NCBI GenBank assembly: GCA_965232405.1
Contig: OZ246966.1
Span: 372,001 to 436,000, forward strand
DNA length: 64,000 nt
Reading direction: 5' to 3'
Source: RCIO01 sp965232405
GTDB lineage: Bacteria > Pseudomonadota > Alphaproteobacteria > Rhizobiales > Rhizobiaceae
Below the pieces are notes generated by a model. The model was not told the DNA's origin, did no database searches, and saw only the letters and a program-made list of their open reading frames with translations. The position numbers and the translations under genes were made by a program. This document shows positions 41,081 through 50,197 of the stretch, one piece after another; the first letter of the stretch is position 1, and each line of letters begins with the position of its first letter.

Positions 41081-41497
41081 ATGACCGATGTCCGCGACCT
41101 CTACAAATATCCGGGCGATGTCGACGCCTACGGCTTCGACTGGGGCCAGCTTTCAGTCACGCTCGGCCCGCAGGTAAACGGAGCCAGGGAATTTTCGGCA
41201 GCGGTGGTCACCGTACCGCCGGGTCAGGGTCACGCGCGCCACAACCATCCCGGATCGGAGGAAATCATCTATATCCTCAAGGGCGAAGGCGAGCAGATGG
41301 TCGAGGACGAGGCCGGCAACCCGCACACGGAGACCGTGCGTGCAGGCTGCACGGTGTTCATTCCCGAAAGCCGCTTTCATTCCACCCTCAACACCAGCTC
41401 GGAAGACATGCAGATCTTCGTGGTCTACGCACCGGCGGGACCAGAAGAACTGCTCAAGGAACTGCCGGACTTCCGGTTGATCCCGGTTGGAGGCTGA
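41081..41497 (+). CDS. Cupin-domain protein
   Basis: This 138-residue single cupin has motif 1 GHARHNHPGSEEIIYILKGEGEQ (metal ligands His, His, Glu) and motif 2 FIPESRFHSTLNT (His). A metal-dependent dioxygenase, isomerase or ligand-binding role is possible. AAAGGAAAATAAG precedes the ATG. The longer frame upstream overlaps the PEP-hydrolase-like gene and is discarded. It is the third gene of the operon, 3 nt before the peptidase gene. Confidence 0.83.
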   Translation: MTDVRDLYKYPGDVDAYGFDWGQLSVTLGPQVNGAREFSAAVVTVPPGQGHARHNHPGSEEIIYILKGEGEQMVEDEAGNPHTETVRAGCTVFIPESRFHSTLNTSSEDMQIFVVYAPAGPEELLKELPDFRLIPVGG

Positions 41498-41500
41498 TCG

Positions 41501-42679
41501 ATGCCAACGATTTCTGCAGACGCCCTGCCCTACGATTTCGGCCATCTCGACAATCTGATGGAGGAAGCCGGCATCGACGTGCTGCTGGCCACATCGAAAC
41601 ACAACGTCCAGTACCTGCTTGGCGGCTACAAGTTCATCTTCTTCTCCGCAATGGATGCAATCGGCCACAGCCGCTATCTGCCCATCGTCGTCTACATCAA
41701 GGGCGAGCCGGAGAAGACCGCCTACATCGCCAACAAGATGGAAGGCGGCGAACACGCCAACACACCGTTCTGGACACCCCATTTCAAACCGGCAGCGTGG
41801 GGAACCACAGACGCGATGGCCGAAGCCATCCAGCATCTGAAATCGCAGGCGCCGGCATCGCCTCGCATCGGGGTCGAGCCCGGCTTCCTGCCGCTCGACG
41901 CTGCGGGAGACCTGCAGGCCGCCTATCCAAATGCGCAGCTCGTCAATGCGTGCGGCGTGCTGGAGCGGCTGCGTGCCGTGAAAACGCCGGCCGAACTGGC
42001 GCTGCTCAAGGAAGCATCGGAAAAGATCAGCGCCTCCATGCAGGCAACCGTCGCCTGGGCGCGCGCCGGCTCCACCAAGCGCGAGATCATTGCCCGGCTC
42101 AGCCAGGAAGAAACCGGGCGCGGACTGCAGTTCGAATATTGCCTTTTGACGCTGGGCTCCTCGCACAATCGGGCCGCCTCGGACCAGGCCTGGGCCGATG
42201 GCGAGGTGCTGTCGATCGATTCAGGCGGCAATCTGCGCGGATATATTGGCGACATCTGCCGCATGGGCGTTCTGGGTGAACCGGATTCGGAACTGAACGA
42301 CCTGCTGGAAGAAATCGACACCGTCCAGCATGCGGCCTTCGCCAAGGTGAAGGCCGGCACGAGAGCCGGCGACCTCATCGACGCCGGAACGGCGGAGCTT
42401 GCGCGCCAGCCGAATCGCGAATGCACTGACTTTTTCGCTCATGGCATGGGCGTCATCACCCATGAAGCGCCATTCCTGATGACCAATCACCCGGTCACCT
42501 ATGAGGGGAGCGACAGGGACAGTCCGCTGGAAGCCGGCATGGTGCTTTCCGTTGAAACCACGATGCTTCACCCCACGCGCGGCTTCATCAAGCTTGAGGA
42601 TACGCTGGCGGTGACCGAAACGGGCTACGAACTTTACGGGTCGGAAGGCCGGGGCTGGAACCGCGGCGGAACGGCTTAA
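41501..42679 (+). CDS. M24-family metallopeptidase (Xaa-Pro dipeptidase/creatinase-like)
   Basis: The 392-residue protein has a creatinase N-terminal domain (about 1-150) and a pita-bread catalytic domain. Metal ligands are visible: Asp in LSIDSGGN and GDICRM, His in FAHGMGVITHEAPF, Glu in VLSVETTM and Glu in FIKLEDTLAVTETG. It could be a prolidase, or hydrolyse a C-N bond as creatinase does. GGAGGCTGATCG precedes the ATG. It is the last gene of the UPF0261 operon. What peptide- or amide-like substrate it cuts here is unknown. Confidence 0.85.
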   Translation: MPTISADALPYDFGHLDNLMEEAGIDVLLATSKHNVQYLLGGYKFIFFSAMDAIGHSRYLPIVVYIKGEPEKTAYIANKMEGGEHANTPFWTPHFKPAAWGTTDAMAEAIQHLKSQAPASPRIGVEPGFLPLDAAGDLQAAYPNAQLVNACGVLERLRAVKTPAELALLKEASEKISASMQATVAWARAGSTKREIIARLSQEETGRGLQFEYCLLTLGSSHNRAASDQAWADGEVLSIDSGGNLRGYIGDICRMGVLGEPDSELNDLLEEIDTVQHAAFAKVKAGTRAGDLIDAGTAELARQPNRECTDFFAHGMGVITHEAPFLMTNHPVTYEGSDRDSPLEAGMVLSVETTMLHPTRGFIKLEDTLAVTETGYELYGSEGRGWNRGGTA

Positions 42680-42877
42680 GCCTGATCCGCCAGTTCTTCT
42701 TGTAAAGCGCGCCCGCGGGCCGGCTAGGCAAGACCTCAAACTTTCAAAGCCGGGATACGACGGCCAGAGCGAAATACGCTATCGGCTGGCCGATTGGTCG
42801 CATATCCTCGGTTGCTCGATTTCAGGTCGCTGGTATGGTCAGATCAGGGTTCGAGAACGATTTCAGGGAGGAAGTTC

Positions 42878-43882
42878 ATGATCAGGAAACTCGGACTTGC
42901 AGCGATTGCCGTGGGAATCGGCATCGCGACCTTCGCGGTCGGCGTTGCCAACGCCCAGTCGCGCATCACACTCGGCACAAATCCGCAGGGGTCGATTTAC
43001 TACACCGTCGGAGGCGGCATGGCCGCGGCCCTGCAGGAGAAATTGCAGCGCCAGGTCACCGTACAGCCCTACACCGGATCGTCGGTCTACCTGCCTCTGG
43101 TGGCAAGCGGCGAACTTACGCTCGGCATTAACTCCAGCCTCGACACCGGCGGTGTCTATCGCGGCGATTATGGGTCGCAGGCCGAACCGAAGCTTCGCAT
43201 GCTGACGCGGTTGTGGCCCCTGCGCATCGCCTTCATCGTCCGCGCCGATAGCGACATGAAGGAGATCAAGGACCTGCAGGGCAAGAAGGTTGTCACCGAC
43301 TTTTCCGCCCTCAAGGCCGTCGGTCTCGCCAACCAGGCAATGATCCAGGCAGGCGGGCTCGCGCTCGACCAGGTCGAGGGCATCACGGTCGCCGGTCTGA
43401 CCCAGGGCATCGACGGACTGACAGAGGGCAATCTCGACGCGACGTCGGTCGCCGTCGGCATTCCGCTGACCCAGCAGGCGCACGCCTCCATACCCGGCGG
43501 CATCCGTTACATCTCGATAACCGGGGACGGCGCGACGGACGAGAACCTCGACAGCATCCTCGCAGGCACATACCTGCTGCCGGTGGAGCCCAGCCCGCGT
43601 CTTCCCGAGGTGACGGAACCTGTCACGGTGCTCGGCTACGACGTGTTCATCACCACCTCCGCCGACCTTCCCGACGAGGACGCGACGGCGATCCTGAAGG
43701 CGCTCTACGAGTCATGGCCGCAGATGCGCAAGGATTACCCGGCAGTCGCCGCGGGCGTCCAGGAACAGATGGCCAAAGCGTCGAACACCGCGCCTTACCA
43801 CCCGGCTGCGATCGCCTTCTTCAAGGAGATCGGGCTGTGGACAGAGGCAAACGACAAGAAAGAGGCGACCTTCGCCCAATAG
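42878..43882 (+). CDS. TAXI-family TRAP transporter solute-binding protein
   Basis: The 334-residue periplasmic protein has a signal peptide (MIRKLGLAAIAVGIGIATFAVGVANA-QS) and the TAXI motif region ITLGTNPQGSIYYTVGGGMAAALQEK. DLQGKKVVTDFSALKAVGLANQAMIQAGGL follows in the second lobe. GGGAGGAAGTTC precedes the ATG at 42878. It captures a substrate, probably a carboxylate, for the fused permease encoded 27 nt downstream. A 198-bp gap separates it from the M24 gene, so it probably has its own promoter. Confidence 0.9.
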   Translation: MIRKLGLAAIAVGIGIATFAVGVANAQSRITLGTNPQGSIYYTVGGGMAAALQEKLQRQVTVQPYTGSSVYLPLVASGELTLGINSSLDTGGVYRGDYGSQAEPKLRMLTRLWPLRIAFIVRADSDMKEIKDLQGKKVVTDFSALKAVGLANQAMIQAGGLALDQVEGITVAGLTQGIDGLTEGNLDATSVAVGIPLTQQAHASIPGGIRYISITGDGATDENLDSILAGTYLLPVEPSPRLPEVTEPVTVLGYDVFITTSADLPDEDATAILKALYESWPQMRKDYPAVAAGVQEQMAKASNTAPYHPAAIAFFKEIGLWTEANDKKEATFAQ

Positions 43883-43909
43883 CAGACGCCTCACGGGCGG
43901 GATCAAGGC

Positions 43910-45790
43910 ATGAACCGGAACTATGTTGCCACGGTCCTGCCCGTGGTCGGCATCCTGTGGATGCTCGACGCGGGCGCGTGGTTCGGACAGGTCTACCTCA
44001 CGGAGCAATATCTCGGCGTCGTGATCGGCCTGACCGTGCTGGCTGGCCTGCTCATGCAGCCATTGCCGGGCGCGCTTCGCTTCGCCGATCTCGCCCTCGG
44101 CATCGCCGCATGTGCGGCATGGTTCTGGCTTGCCTGGAACTACGAGCAATGGCTGCTGGAAGTCACAAGCCGGGGGCCAGAAAAATGGGTTCCGGCGGTG
44201 ATCGCGCTCGCCGGAACACTGGAGGCGACGCGGCGCCATTGCGGCCTGGTGCTGGCGATACTCGGCATCGCCTTCATGGCCTATGGCTTTTTCGGCTGGA
44301 TGGCGCCCGGCATTTTCGAGGCGGCCTATCTCAGCCCCGTCCGCTACGTCCTCTACCTCTACAATGATTCCAACGGCGTGCCGGGTCTGGTGCTCAACGT
44401 CGCCGCGACGCAAATCTTGGGTTTCATCGTCTTCGGCGCGGTGCTCAACGCTGTAGGCGGCAGTACGGCGCTGACCCAGCTGGCGCTTTCGACCATGGGC
44501 CACCGGCGCGGCGGACCCGCCAAGGTTGCCATCCTCGCGTCCTCGCTGTTCGGCACGCTGTCCGGCTCGACCGTTGCAAACGTCATGTCGACCGGGGTGG
44601 TCACGATACCGATGATGAAAAAGGCCGGGTTCCCTTCCCGCTACGCGGCCGCGATCGAGGCCGTGGCTTCGAATGGCGGGCAGATTGCCCCGCCGGTCAT
44701 GGGTGCCACCGCCTTCGTCATCGCCGAATTCCTGCAGGTGGCGTACACCGATGTGGTGCTGGCGGCGCTGCTGCCGGCGGTCTTTTATTATTACCTGCTC
44801 TACCGGCAGGTCGATCGCTATGCTGCTGCTCACGGCCTCGCGGGCGAGCCACGCGAGAACCTGCCGCCCGTCGGCCGAAGCCTGGTCGACAGCTGGCCGC
44901 TGCTCGCGCCGATTGGCGTGCTGATCTGGTTCCTGTTCTATCTGGGCTATTCGCCGGGCAAGGCCGCGCTCTACTCGGCCGGCGCTGCTTATCTGCTACA
45001 CGTCATCCGCGCGCCTCGCGACTTCCTGCACGTGATCCCCCGCGTTCTGGTGAGCAGCGGTTCCACGCTGATTCCCATCCTGCTCGTCGGCGCCGTCGCC
45101 GGCATCGTCATCGGCACCATCAACATTTCGGGCCTTGGCTTCGCGCTGACGCTGGCGCTCGGGCATATCGCCGAACTCGGCGGCGTGATCGCGCTGCTCG
45201 CTACGACCGCAATCATCGCGATCATTCTCGGCGTCGGCATGCCGACCACCGGCGTCTACGTCATAGTCGCCACCCTGCTCGCGCCGGCACTTGCGCGGCA
45301 GGGCATCGAACAGATGTCGGCGCATCTGTTCATCTTCTATTTCGGTCTGCTGTCGATGTTGACGCCGCCGGTCGCGGTCGCCTCCTACGCGGCGGCGAGC
45401 ATCGCCAACAGCGACATGTGGAAGACTGGAACTGCCGGCGTCCGCCTTGGCGCCGTCGCCTATCTGCTGCCGTTCGTCTTCGCACTCAATCCTGCGCTGC
45501 TGATGGACGGTACCTGGCTCGAGGTCGGCATATCCTGTCTCACCGTCGCGGTATCCGGCTTCCTGCTGGCGGAAGTGCTGGCAAACCGTCACGCCTATGG
45601 CGGCGTCGCCATGCGCGCCGTGGCGGCGGCGATCTCGCTGGCGGTCGGCGCGAGCACGGCGATCGTCGATCCGGGCAGTTCCGTGGCAATCGCGATCGCG
45701 CTTGTCTCAATACCCGTCGCATGGGCCCTGACCCGCTATTTTCCGTCCCGACACATTGATCCCATATCTGCCGAGGAGCTTGCACAGTGA
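43910..45790 (+). CDS. TRAP transporter fused DctQ-DctM permease
   Basis: The 626-residue polytopic protein fuses the small (4TM, DctQ-like, about 1-140) and large (DctM-like) TRAP subunits, as usual for TAXI systems. Marker segments are SSLFGTLSGSTVANVMSTGVVTIPMMKKAGFPSRYAAAIEAVASNGGQIAPPVMGATAFVIAEFL and ILGVGMPTTGVYVIVATLLAPAL. Transport is driven by an ion gradient. Its stop overlaps the next gene's GTG start (GTGA), so it is translated with the decarboxylase-type gene. Confidence 0.92.
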   Translation: MNRNYVATVLPVVGILWMLDAGAWFGQVYLTEQYLGVVIGLTVLAGLLMQPLPGALRFADLALGIAACAAWFWLAWNYEQWLLEVTSRGPEKWVPAVIALAGTLEATRRHCGLVLAILGIAFMAYGFFGWMAPGIFEAAYLSPVRYVLYLYNDSNGVPGLVLNVAATQILGFIVFGAVLNAVGGSTALTQLALSTMGHRRGGPAKVAILASSLFGTLSGSTVANVMSTGVVTIPMMKKAGFPSRYAAAIEAVASNGGQIAPPVMGATAFVIAEFLQVAYTDVVLAALLPAVFYYYLLYRQVDRYAAAHGLAGEPRENLPPVGRSLVDSWPLLAPIGVLIWFLFYLGYSPGKAALYSAGAAYLLHVIRAPRDFLHVIPRVLVSSGSTLIPILLVGAVAGIVIGTINISGLGFALTLALGHIAELGGVIALLATTAIIAIILGVGMPTTGVYVIVATLLAPALARQGIEQMSAHLFIFYFGLLSMLTPPVAVASYAAASIANSDMWKTGTAGVRLGAVAYLLPFVFALNPALLMDGTWLEVGISCLTVAVSGFLLAEVLANRHAYGGVAMRAVAAAISLAVGASTAIVDPGSSVAIAIALVSIPVAWALTRYFPSRHIDPISAEELAQ

Positions 45791-46854
45791 CCGAACGCTA
45801 CCCGCCAATGCCAGAGCGTAATCCCAACCCGCCCTACAAGCGTATTGCCACCGAGGAAGCGTGGCTGACGCCGGAGATCATGAAGCTCTACAAGCAGGAG
45901 ATCGCCGAGAAGAACATCAACGATCCCGGGTTCAGCCAGCTCTGGGGCTTCTTTGCCGGCGAATCCGATATGGCGAAAAGCCAGCAGCGGCGTATCCAGT
46001 CGCTTGGGGAAGACCGTTTGGCCGACATGGATGCCAGCGGCATAGACATCGCCGTGCTGTCGCTCGGATCGCCCGGCGTCCAGCTCTTCGACACCGCGAA
46101 GGCGACGTCGCTAGCCGCCGATTCCAACGACCAGCTGGCCGAAGCAATCGCCCGCCACCCTGACCGTTTCGTCGGTCTGGCTGCCTTCTCGCCGCTGGAC
46201 ACCGTCAATGCGGCAAAGGAACTGGAGCGCGGCGTAACCAAGCTCGGGCTGCGCGGCGGTATCCTCAATGGCCACACGCTCGGCACCTATCTCGACGACG
46301 AGAAGTACTGGCAGGTGTTCGAGGCGGCCGAGGCGCTCGACGTGCCGATCTACCTGCATCCCAACATGCCTTCGGCGCAGATGATCGAGCCCTTCCTCAG
46401 CCGCGCCCTCGACGCGGCGATCTACGGCTTCGCCTGCGATACCGGTCTGCATGCGCTGCGGCTGCTGGTCGCCGGCATTTTCGACCGATTCCCGAAGCTG
46501 CAGATCATTCTCGGCCATTGCGGCGAGGCCTTGCCTTACTGGCTGTATCGCATCGACTTCATGCACAGCCGCATCGCCGCGACCGGGCGTCATCCCAACG
46601 TCAAGCCGTTGAAGCGCCGCGCCTGGGACTATCTCTGCGACAATTTCTACTACACTTCGTCGGGCGTCGGCTGGGAGCCGCCGATCCGTTTCGTGCAGGA
46701 CCAGATTGGTGTCGACCGCATGATGTATGCGATGGACTATCCTTGGCAGTTCGTGAAGGAAGAGGTCGGCGCGCTCGACGCCATGGACATTTCCGACGCC
46801 GCCAAGAAAGCGTTCTTCGAGGACAATGCGCGCCGGCTGTTCAAGATCGCGTAG
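45787..46854 (+). CDS. Amidohydrolase-2 family protein, probable aromatic acid decarboxylase
   Basis: This 355-residue TIM barrel has the ACMSD/gamma-resorcylate decarboxylase pattern: KRIATEEAWLTPEI at the metal site (Glu in place of the HxH His pair), PIYLHPNMPSAQ, LQIILGHCGEALPYWLYRIDFMH and MYAMDYPWQF (Asp base). Members remove CO2 from hydroxylated benzoates without cofactors. GAGGAG 8 nt before the GTG supports that start; an ATG at 45808 is the alternative. It lies between the TRAP permease and an FAD monooxygenase, which suggests decarboxylation of an imported aromatic acid. Confidence 0.82.
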   Translation: MTERYPPMPERNPNPPYKRIATEEAWLTPEIMKLYKQEIAEKNINDPGFSQLWGFFAGESDMAKSQQRRIQSLGEDRLADMDASGIDIAVLSLGSPGVQLFDTAKATSLAADSNDQLAEAIARHPDRFVGLAAFSPLDTVNAAKELERGVTKLGLRGGILNGHTLGTYLDDEKYWQVFEAAEALDVPIYLHPNMPSAQMIEPFLSRALDAAIYGFACDTGLHALRLLVAGIFDRFPKLQIILGHCGEALPYWLYRIDFMHSRIAATGRHPNVKPLKRRAWDYLCDNFYYTSSGVGWEPPIRFVQDQIGVDRMMYAMDYPWQFVKEEVGALDAMDISDAAKKAFFEDNARRLFKIA

Positions 46855-46866
46855 ACGAAAGCCATC

Positions 46867-48450
46867 ATGACGGACTTCGACTTTGACGTCGTCATCAATG
46901 GCGGCGGGCCTGTCGGCATGGCGCTGGCCATAGAGCTCGGCCAGCGCGGTGTCAGCACCTGCGTGGTCGAACGACATGCCACGCCGCAGTTGATCCCCAA
47001 GGGACAGAACCTGACGCAGCGCACCGGCGAACACATGCGCGCCTGGGGTTGTGCGGAGGCGATAACATCGGCTCATCCGCTGCCGCCGGACGCCGGCATC
47101 GGCGGCATGACCATGTACCGGACCCTGCTTTCCGAGCATGCGCATGACTGGTTCAACCGCGGCAGCGTCGGCGCGTTCTACGCGGCAAAGAACCAGCGCA
47201 TTCCGCAATACAAGACGGAAGCCGTTCTGCGCGCCCGTATCGCCGACCTGACATCAGTGACGACACTCTACGGCTGGTCGGGCAAGGCTCTGAGGCAAAA
47301 TGCCGACGGCGCTGAACTCGAGATCGGCGATGGACGCGAGACGCGGAGTTTGCGCGCCCGCTATCTCGTCGGCGCGGACGGAAGCCGATCGACGGTGCGC
47401 GAAGCCGCTGGTATCACCCAGACGCGTACCGACCACGACCGGTTGATGGCGTTGCTGGTCTTCAACTCGACCGAACTCCACCAACTGCTCCAGCGCTATC
47501 CCGGCAAGGCGATCTACAAGGTTCTCCACCCGGACCTGCAGGGTTACTGGATGTTCTTCGGCCGTGTTGACCATGGTCGAAGCTGGTTTTTCCACGCCCC
47601 GGTGCCGCCCGGAACGACCGCCGACAATTACGATTTCGAGGCGCTTTTGCATCGCGCTGTCGGGCAGCCATTCCAACTGGAACTCGAGCATGTCGGCCTG
47701 TGGGATTTGCGTTTTGCGTTGGCCGACCGCTACCGCGCCGGGCGCGCCCTTATCGCCGGCGACGCGGCGCATTCGCATCCGCCCTATGGCGGCTACGGCA
47801 TCAACACCGGCTTCGAGGACGCGCGCAATCTCGGCTGGAAGCTCGCGGCCGTTCTGCAGGGCTGGGGCAGCGAAGAATTGCTCGACAGCTATGAGGCCGA
47901 GCGGCGCCCCGTCTTCGCCTCCACGGCCAGGGACTTCATTACCCGCTACATCGAGAAGGACCGGGACATGCTGGCGGCGTTCTCGCCCGAGAAGGATCTG
48001 GATGGCTTTCTGGCGGCGTGGCGGGAAAGGGCGGAAGACACCTGGGACGTGGATATCTTCGAACCCAATTATGAAGGCTCGCCGATTGTCGACGAAATGG
48101 CAGGTAGCTCGCCGAGCGCAGTTGGCTCGCATCTGCAACGCGCCCGGCCGGGCCATCACCTTGCGCCGCAGGTGCTTTCTGACGGGCGACCGGTATTTGA
48201 AGCCCTTGGTCCAGATTTCACGCTCCTTACCGCGCAAGTGGAGGTTGCCGCCGCCTTTCAGGATGCGGCAACCAGACTGGGCGTTCCGCTGAAGGTCGAG
48301 ACCGGCTTGGGCGCGGATGCCTCAGACAGCTATGAGGCGCGGTCGATACTCGTTCGACCGGATCATTTCGTGGCGTGGACGGGCGACGATGCCGACCAGG
48401 CTTACGCAATCCTGTCGCGGGCGGCTGGACAAGCGCCTGTCGACCTTTGA
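46867..48450 (+). CDS. FAD-dependent aromatic monooxygenase (PheA/TfdB/MhpA family)
   Basis: The 527-residue flavoprotein hydroxylase has the dinucleotide motif VVINGGGPVGMALAIELGQRG, the DG motif YLVGADGSRSTVREAAGI and the GD motif ALIAGDAAHSHPPYGGYGINTGFEDARNLGWKLAAVLQG. A C-terminal thioredoxin-like dimerisation domain follows (about 390-527). It should hydroxylate a phenolic ring with NAD(P)H and O2. It ends the TRAP/decarboxylase operon. A decarboxylase followed by a hydroxylase matches resorcinol-type pathways, but a ring-cleavage gene is not in the window. Confidence 0.87.
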   Translation: MTDFDFDVVINGGGPVGMALAIELGQRGVSTCVVERHATPQLIPKGQNLTQRTGEHMRAWGCAEAITSAHPLPPDAGIGGMTMYRTLLSEHAHDWFNRGSVGAFYAAKNQRIPQYKTEAVLRARIADLTSVTTLYGWSGKALRQNADGAELEIGDGRETRSLRARYLVGADGSRSTVREAAGITQTRTDHDRLMALLVFNSTELHQLLQRYPGKAIYKVLHPDLQGYWMFFGRVDHGRSWFFHAPVPPGTTADNYDFEALLHRAVGQPFQLELEHVGLWDLRFALADRYRAGRALIAGDAAHSHPPYGGYGINTGFEDARNLGWKLAAVLQGWGSEELLDSYEAERRPVFASTARDFITRYIEKDRDMLAAFSPEKDLDGFLAAWRERAEDTWDVDIFEPNYEGSPIVDEMAGSSPSAVGSHLQRARPGHHLAPQVLSDGRPVFEALGPDFTLLTAQVEVAAAFQDAATRLGVPLKVETGLGADASDSYEARSILVRPDHFVAWTGDDADQAYAILSRAAGQAPVDL

Positions 48451-48637
48451 TGGCTGGAAGGCTTAGATATCCGGCCTTGTCACGATGATAATCTCACCGG
48501 GCTACACTCGCTGACAGGTGTCGTTTTCGAGGCCATCGACGACTCAGGGCCGATACTCGACGCGGATTTGTAGCGGGCGCTATTGACCGACCTGAGGGCG
48601 TGAAGCCGCAGGAACGAAAGGCGCCTGAACTGAAAGA

Positions 48638-48664
48638 CGAAGGCCAGACGTATGGTGGCCTTCG
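48638..48664 (-). terminator. Terminator downstream of tRNA-Lys
   Basis: CGAAGGCCA, 9-nt loop, TGGCCTTCG forms a perfect 9-bp stem, followed on the minus strand by TCTTTCAG. It begins 26 nt after the tRNA 3' end. Confidence 0.7.
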
Positions 48665-48690
48665 CGACACCCCTGCCAAGTACTTGATTT

Positions 48691-48766
<76 letters not shown>

Positions 48767-48929
48767 GCCGGGCCGGGCGTCTTGCCGGCCAAGGATGTGC
48801 GCCTATACCGGTCAACTTCGGCCATGTCCAGCCTTGTGAACAGCCCCGCGCAGCGATTTCTTCGCCGCGCGAATACTCGGCCCCGCCGAGCCGGTCGGCG
48901 CCACCTCCGGCAGCAATCGATCATCCGGG

Positions 48930-49847
48930 CTAGGCGCTGAGCGTGCCTTGAGCTACGCGCACGGCGTTTCCACCAATCCGTGCTCCGCTGGCCGCGCCTG
49001 CAGCAAGATCGATTTCCAGCCGCAGCCGGGAAGGCCGCTCCATCTCCAGCCCCTGCTCCACCCAGCCCTGCCACTTGTCGCCGGCAGGCTGGTCGAAGGT
49101 CAGCACAGCGCCTGAAAACGCTGCCAGCGCGGAACCGGTCGCCGGGTCTTCGTAGCCTCCGCCGCCACTGAACATGCGCGCATGAAAGGCATTCTCGTGG
49201 CCCACCACTTCGCGGCAATAGACATAGGCCGACGCAGCGACGCCGTTGCCGCGATCCGGCGAAATCTCGTCCCAGGCAGCAGCGTTGAAGCGCACGTTGG
49301 CCGCCGCAGCCAGGCCATGCACGGGGACCGTGACATAGGGCACGCCGGCGGAGAAGCCGGCAACGCGGTGGTTTTCAAACCCGATTTCGTGCGGCCCCAG
49401 ACCGAGTGCGGCGCCGATCGCTTCGGGCGCCGCATCGAGCCCGACCGGTTCGGCCAGCCGCGGCAGATCGAACTCGGCAAACAGGTTGCCATTGTGCTTC
49501 GAGACCACGCAGCGCACATCGCCGATTTTTTCTTCCAGAACGAGGATCATCGTGTCCCGGCCGCCGTCACCGATGCCGCGTTTCAGCGCCTCCGCAATGG
49601 CAGTGCCAACGGTCGGATGCCCGGCAAACGGCATTTCGAAATTCGGCGTGAAGATGCGTATGCGGGCGGTGTGGTTGGGGTTCTCCGGAGGGAAAACGAA
49701 CACCGTCTCCGACAGGTTGAACTCCCGCGCGATCGCCTGCATGGCGGCGCCGTCAAGGCCGTCGCAATCATGCACGATCGCCAGCGGGTTTCCCGCCAGC
49801 GGCCGGTCGGTGAACACATCGAGAATTTCGTAGCGCCTGTCGACCAT
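48930..49847 (-). CDS. PhzF-family epimerase/isomerase-like protein
   Basis: The 305-residue protein has the PhzF signature: YEILDVFTDRPLAGNPLAIVHD, AREFNLSETVFV, MPFAGHPTVGTA and the active-site Glu in GGYEDPATGSALAAF. The two-domain diaminopimelate-epimerase-like fold is complete. PhzF itself isomerises DHHA in phenazine synthesis; most bacterial members have other, unknown substrates, and no phenazine genes are present here. I use the ATG at 49847 (MVDRRYEILDVF); a start 30 nt upstream is less likely. Confidence 0.87.
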   Translation of the reverse strand: MVDRRYEILDVFTDRPLAGNPLAIVHDCDGLDGAAMQAIAREFNLSETVFVFPPENPNHTARIRIFTPNFEMPFAGHPTVGTAIAEALKRGIGDGGRDTMILVLEEKIGDVRCVVSKHNGNLFAEFDLPRLAEPVGLDAAPEAIGAALGLGPHEIGFENHRVAGFSAGVPYVTVPVHGLAAAANVRFNAAAWDEISPDRGNGVAASAYVYCREVVGHENAFHARMFSGGGGYEDPATGSALAAFSGAVLTFDQPAGDKWQGWVEQGLEMERPSRLRLEIDLAAGAASGARIGGNAVRVAQGTLSA

Positions 49848-49953
49848 GACACATTTCCGCTTGCTGCCGTACCCCAAGCCATTGGTGGTGGCAGGGTCGC
49901 GATGTCAAGCATAGGCGCTGTTCCACACAAGCGGACAATGGTGGCGCAGGGAG

Positions 49954-50115
49954 CTACAGCGCAAAGTGGCTGCCAAGGTAATAGGGCCACACGACCAGCG
50001 CCCACAGGCCCGACCAGAAGCCGAGCTTCAGATAGCCGATCGTGAAGAGCCAGCCGACAAACCACAACATGCCGGCCGAGGAATGTTGCGTCACGCTAAT
50101 CTTGTTCTTGTCCAT
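49954..50115 (-). CDS. Hypothetical 53-residue membrane protein
   Basis: I do not recognise this small protein. It reads MDKNKISVTQHSSAGMLWFV and continues with two likely membrane helices (about 15-29 and 33-47, rich in Trp, Leu and Gly), ending in a segment with PYYLGSHFAL. GAGGGATTGAG precedes the ATG. It lies between the M19 dipeptidase and PhzF-like genes on the same strand, 82 nt after the dipeptidase stop. The length, topology and ribosome-binding site support a real gene. Confidence 0.68.
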   Translation of the reverse strand: MDKNKISVTQHSSAGMLWFVGWLFTIGYLKLGFWSGLWALVVWPYYLGSHFAL

Positions 50116-50197
50116 CTCAATCCCTCGTTTCACAGCCCCACCACTTTGCCATGAGCGGTCAGAAAGGTTTTGACGCCGATCAATCGGGGCACAGGTT

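Noticed and set aside
42761..42792. Inverted repeat CGGCCAG...CTGGCCG as a terminator after the M24 peptidase gene
   Set aside because: The stem is only 7 bp with a long interrupted loop and no T-run follows, so it is not supported as a terminator.
48930..49847. Phenazine biosynthesis gene phzF
   Set aside because: Only the family match is present; no other phenazine gene is nearby, and most PhzF-family proteins have other roles.
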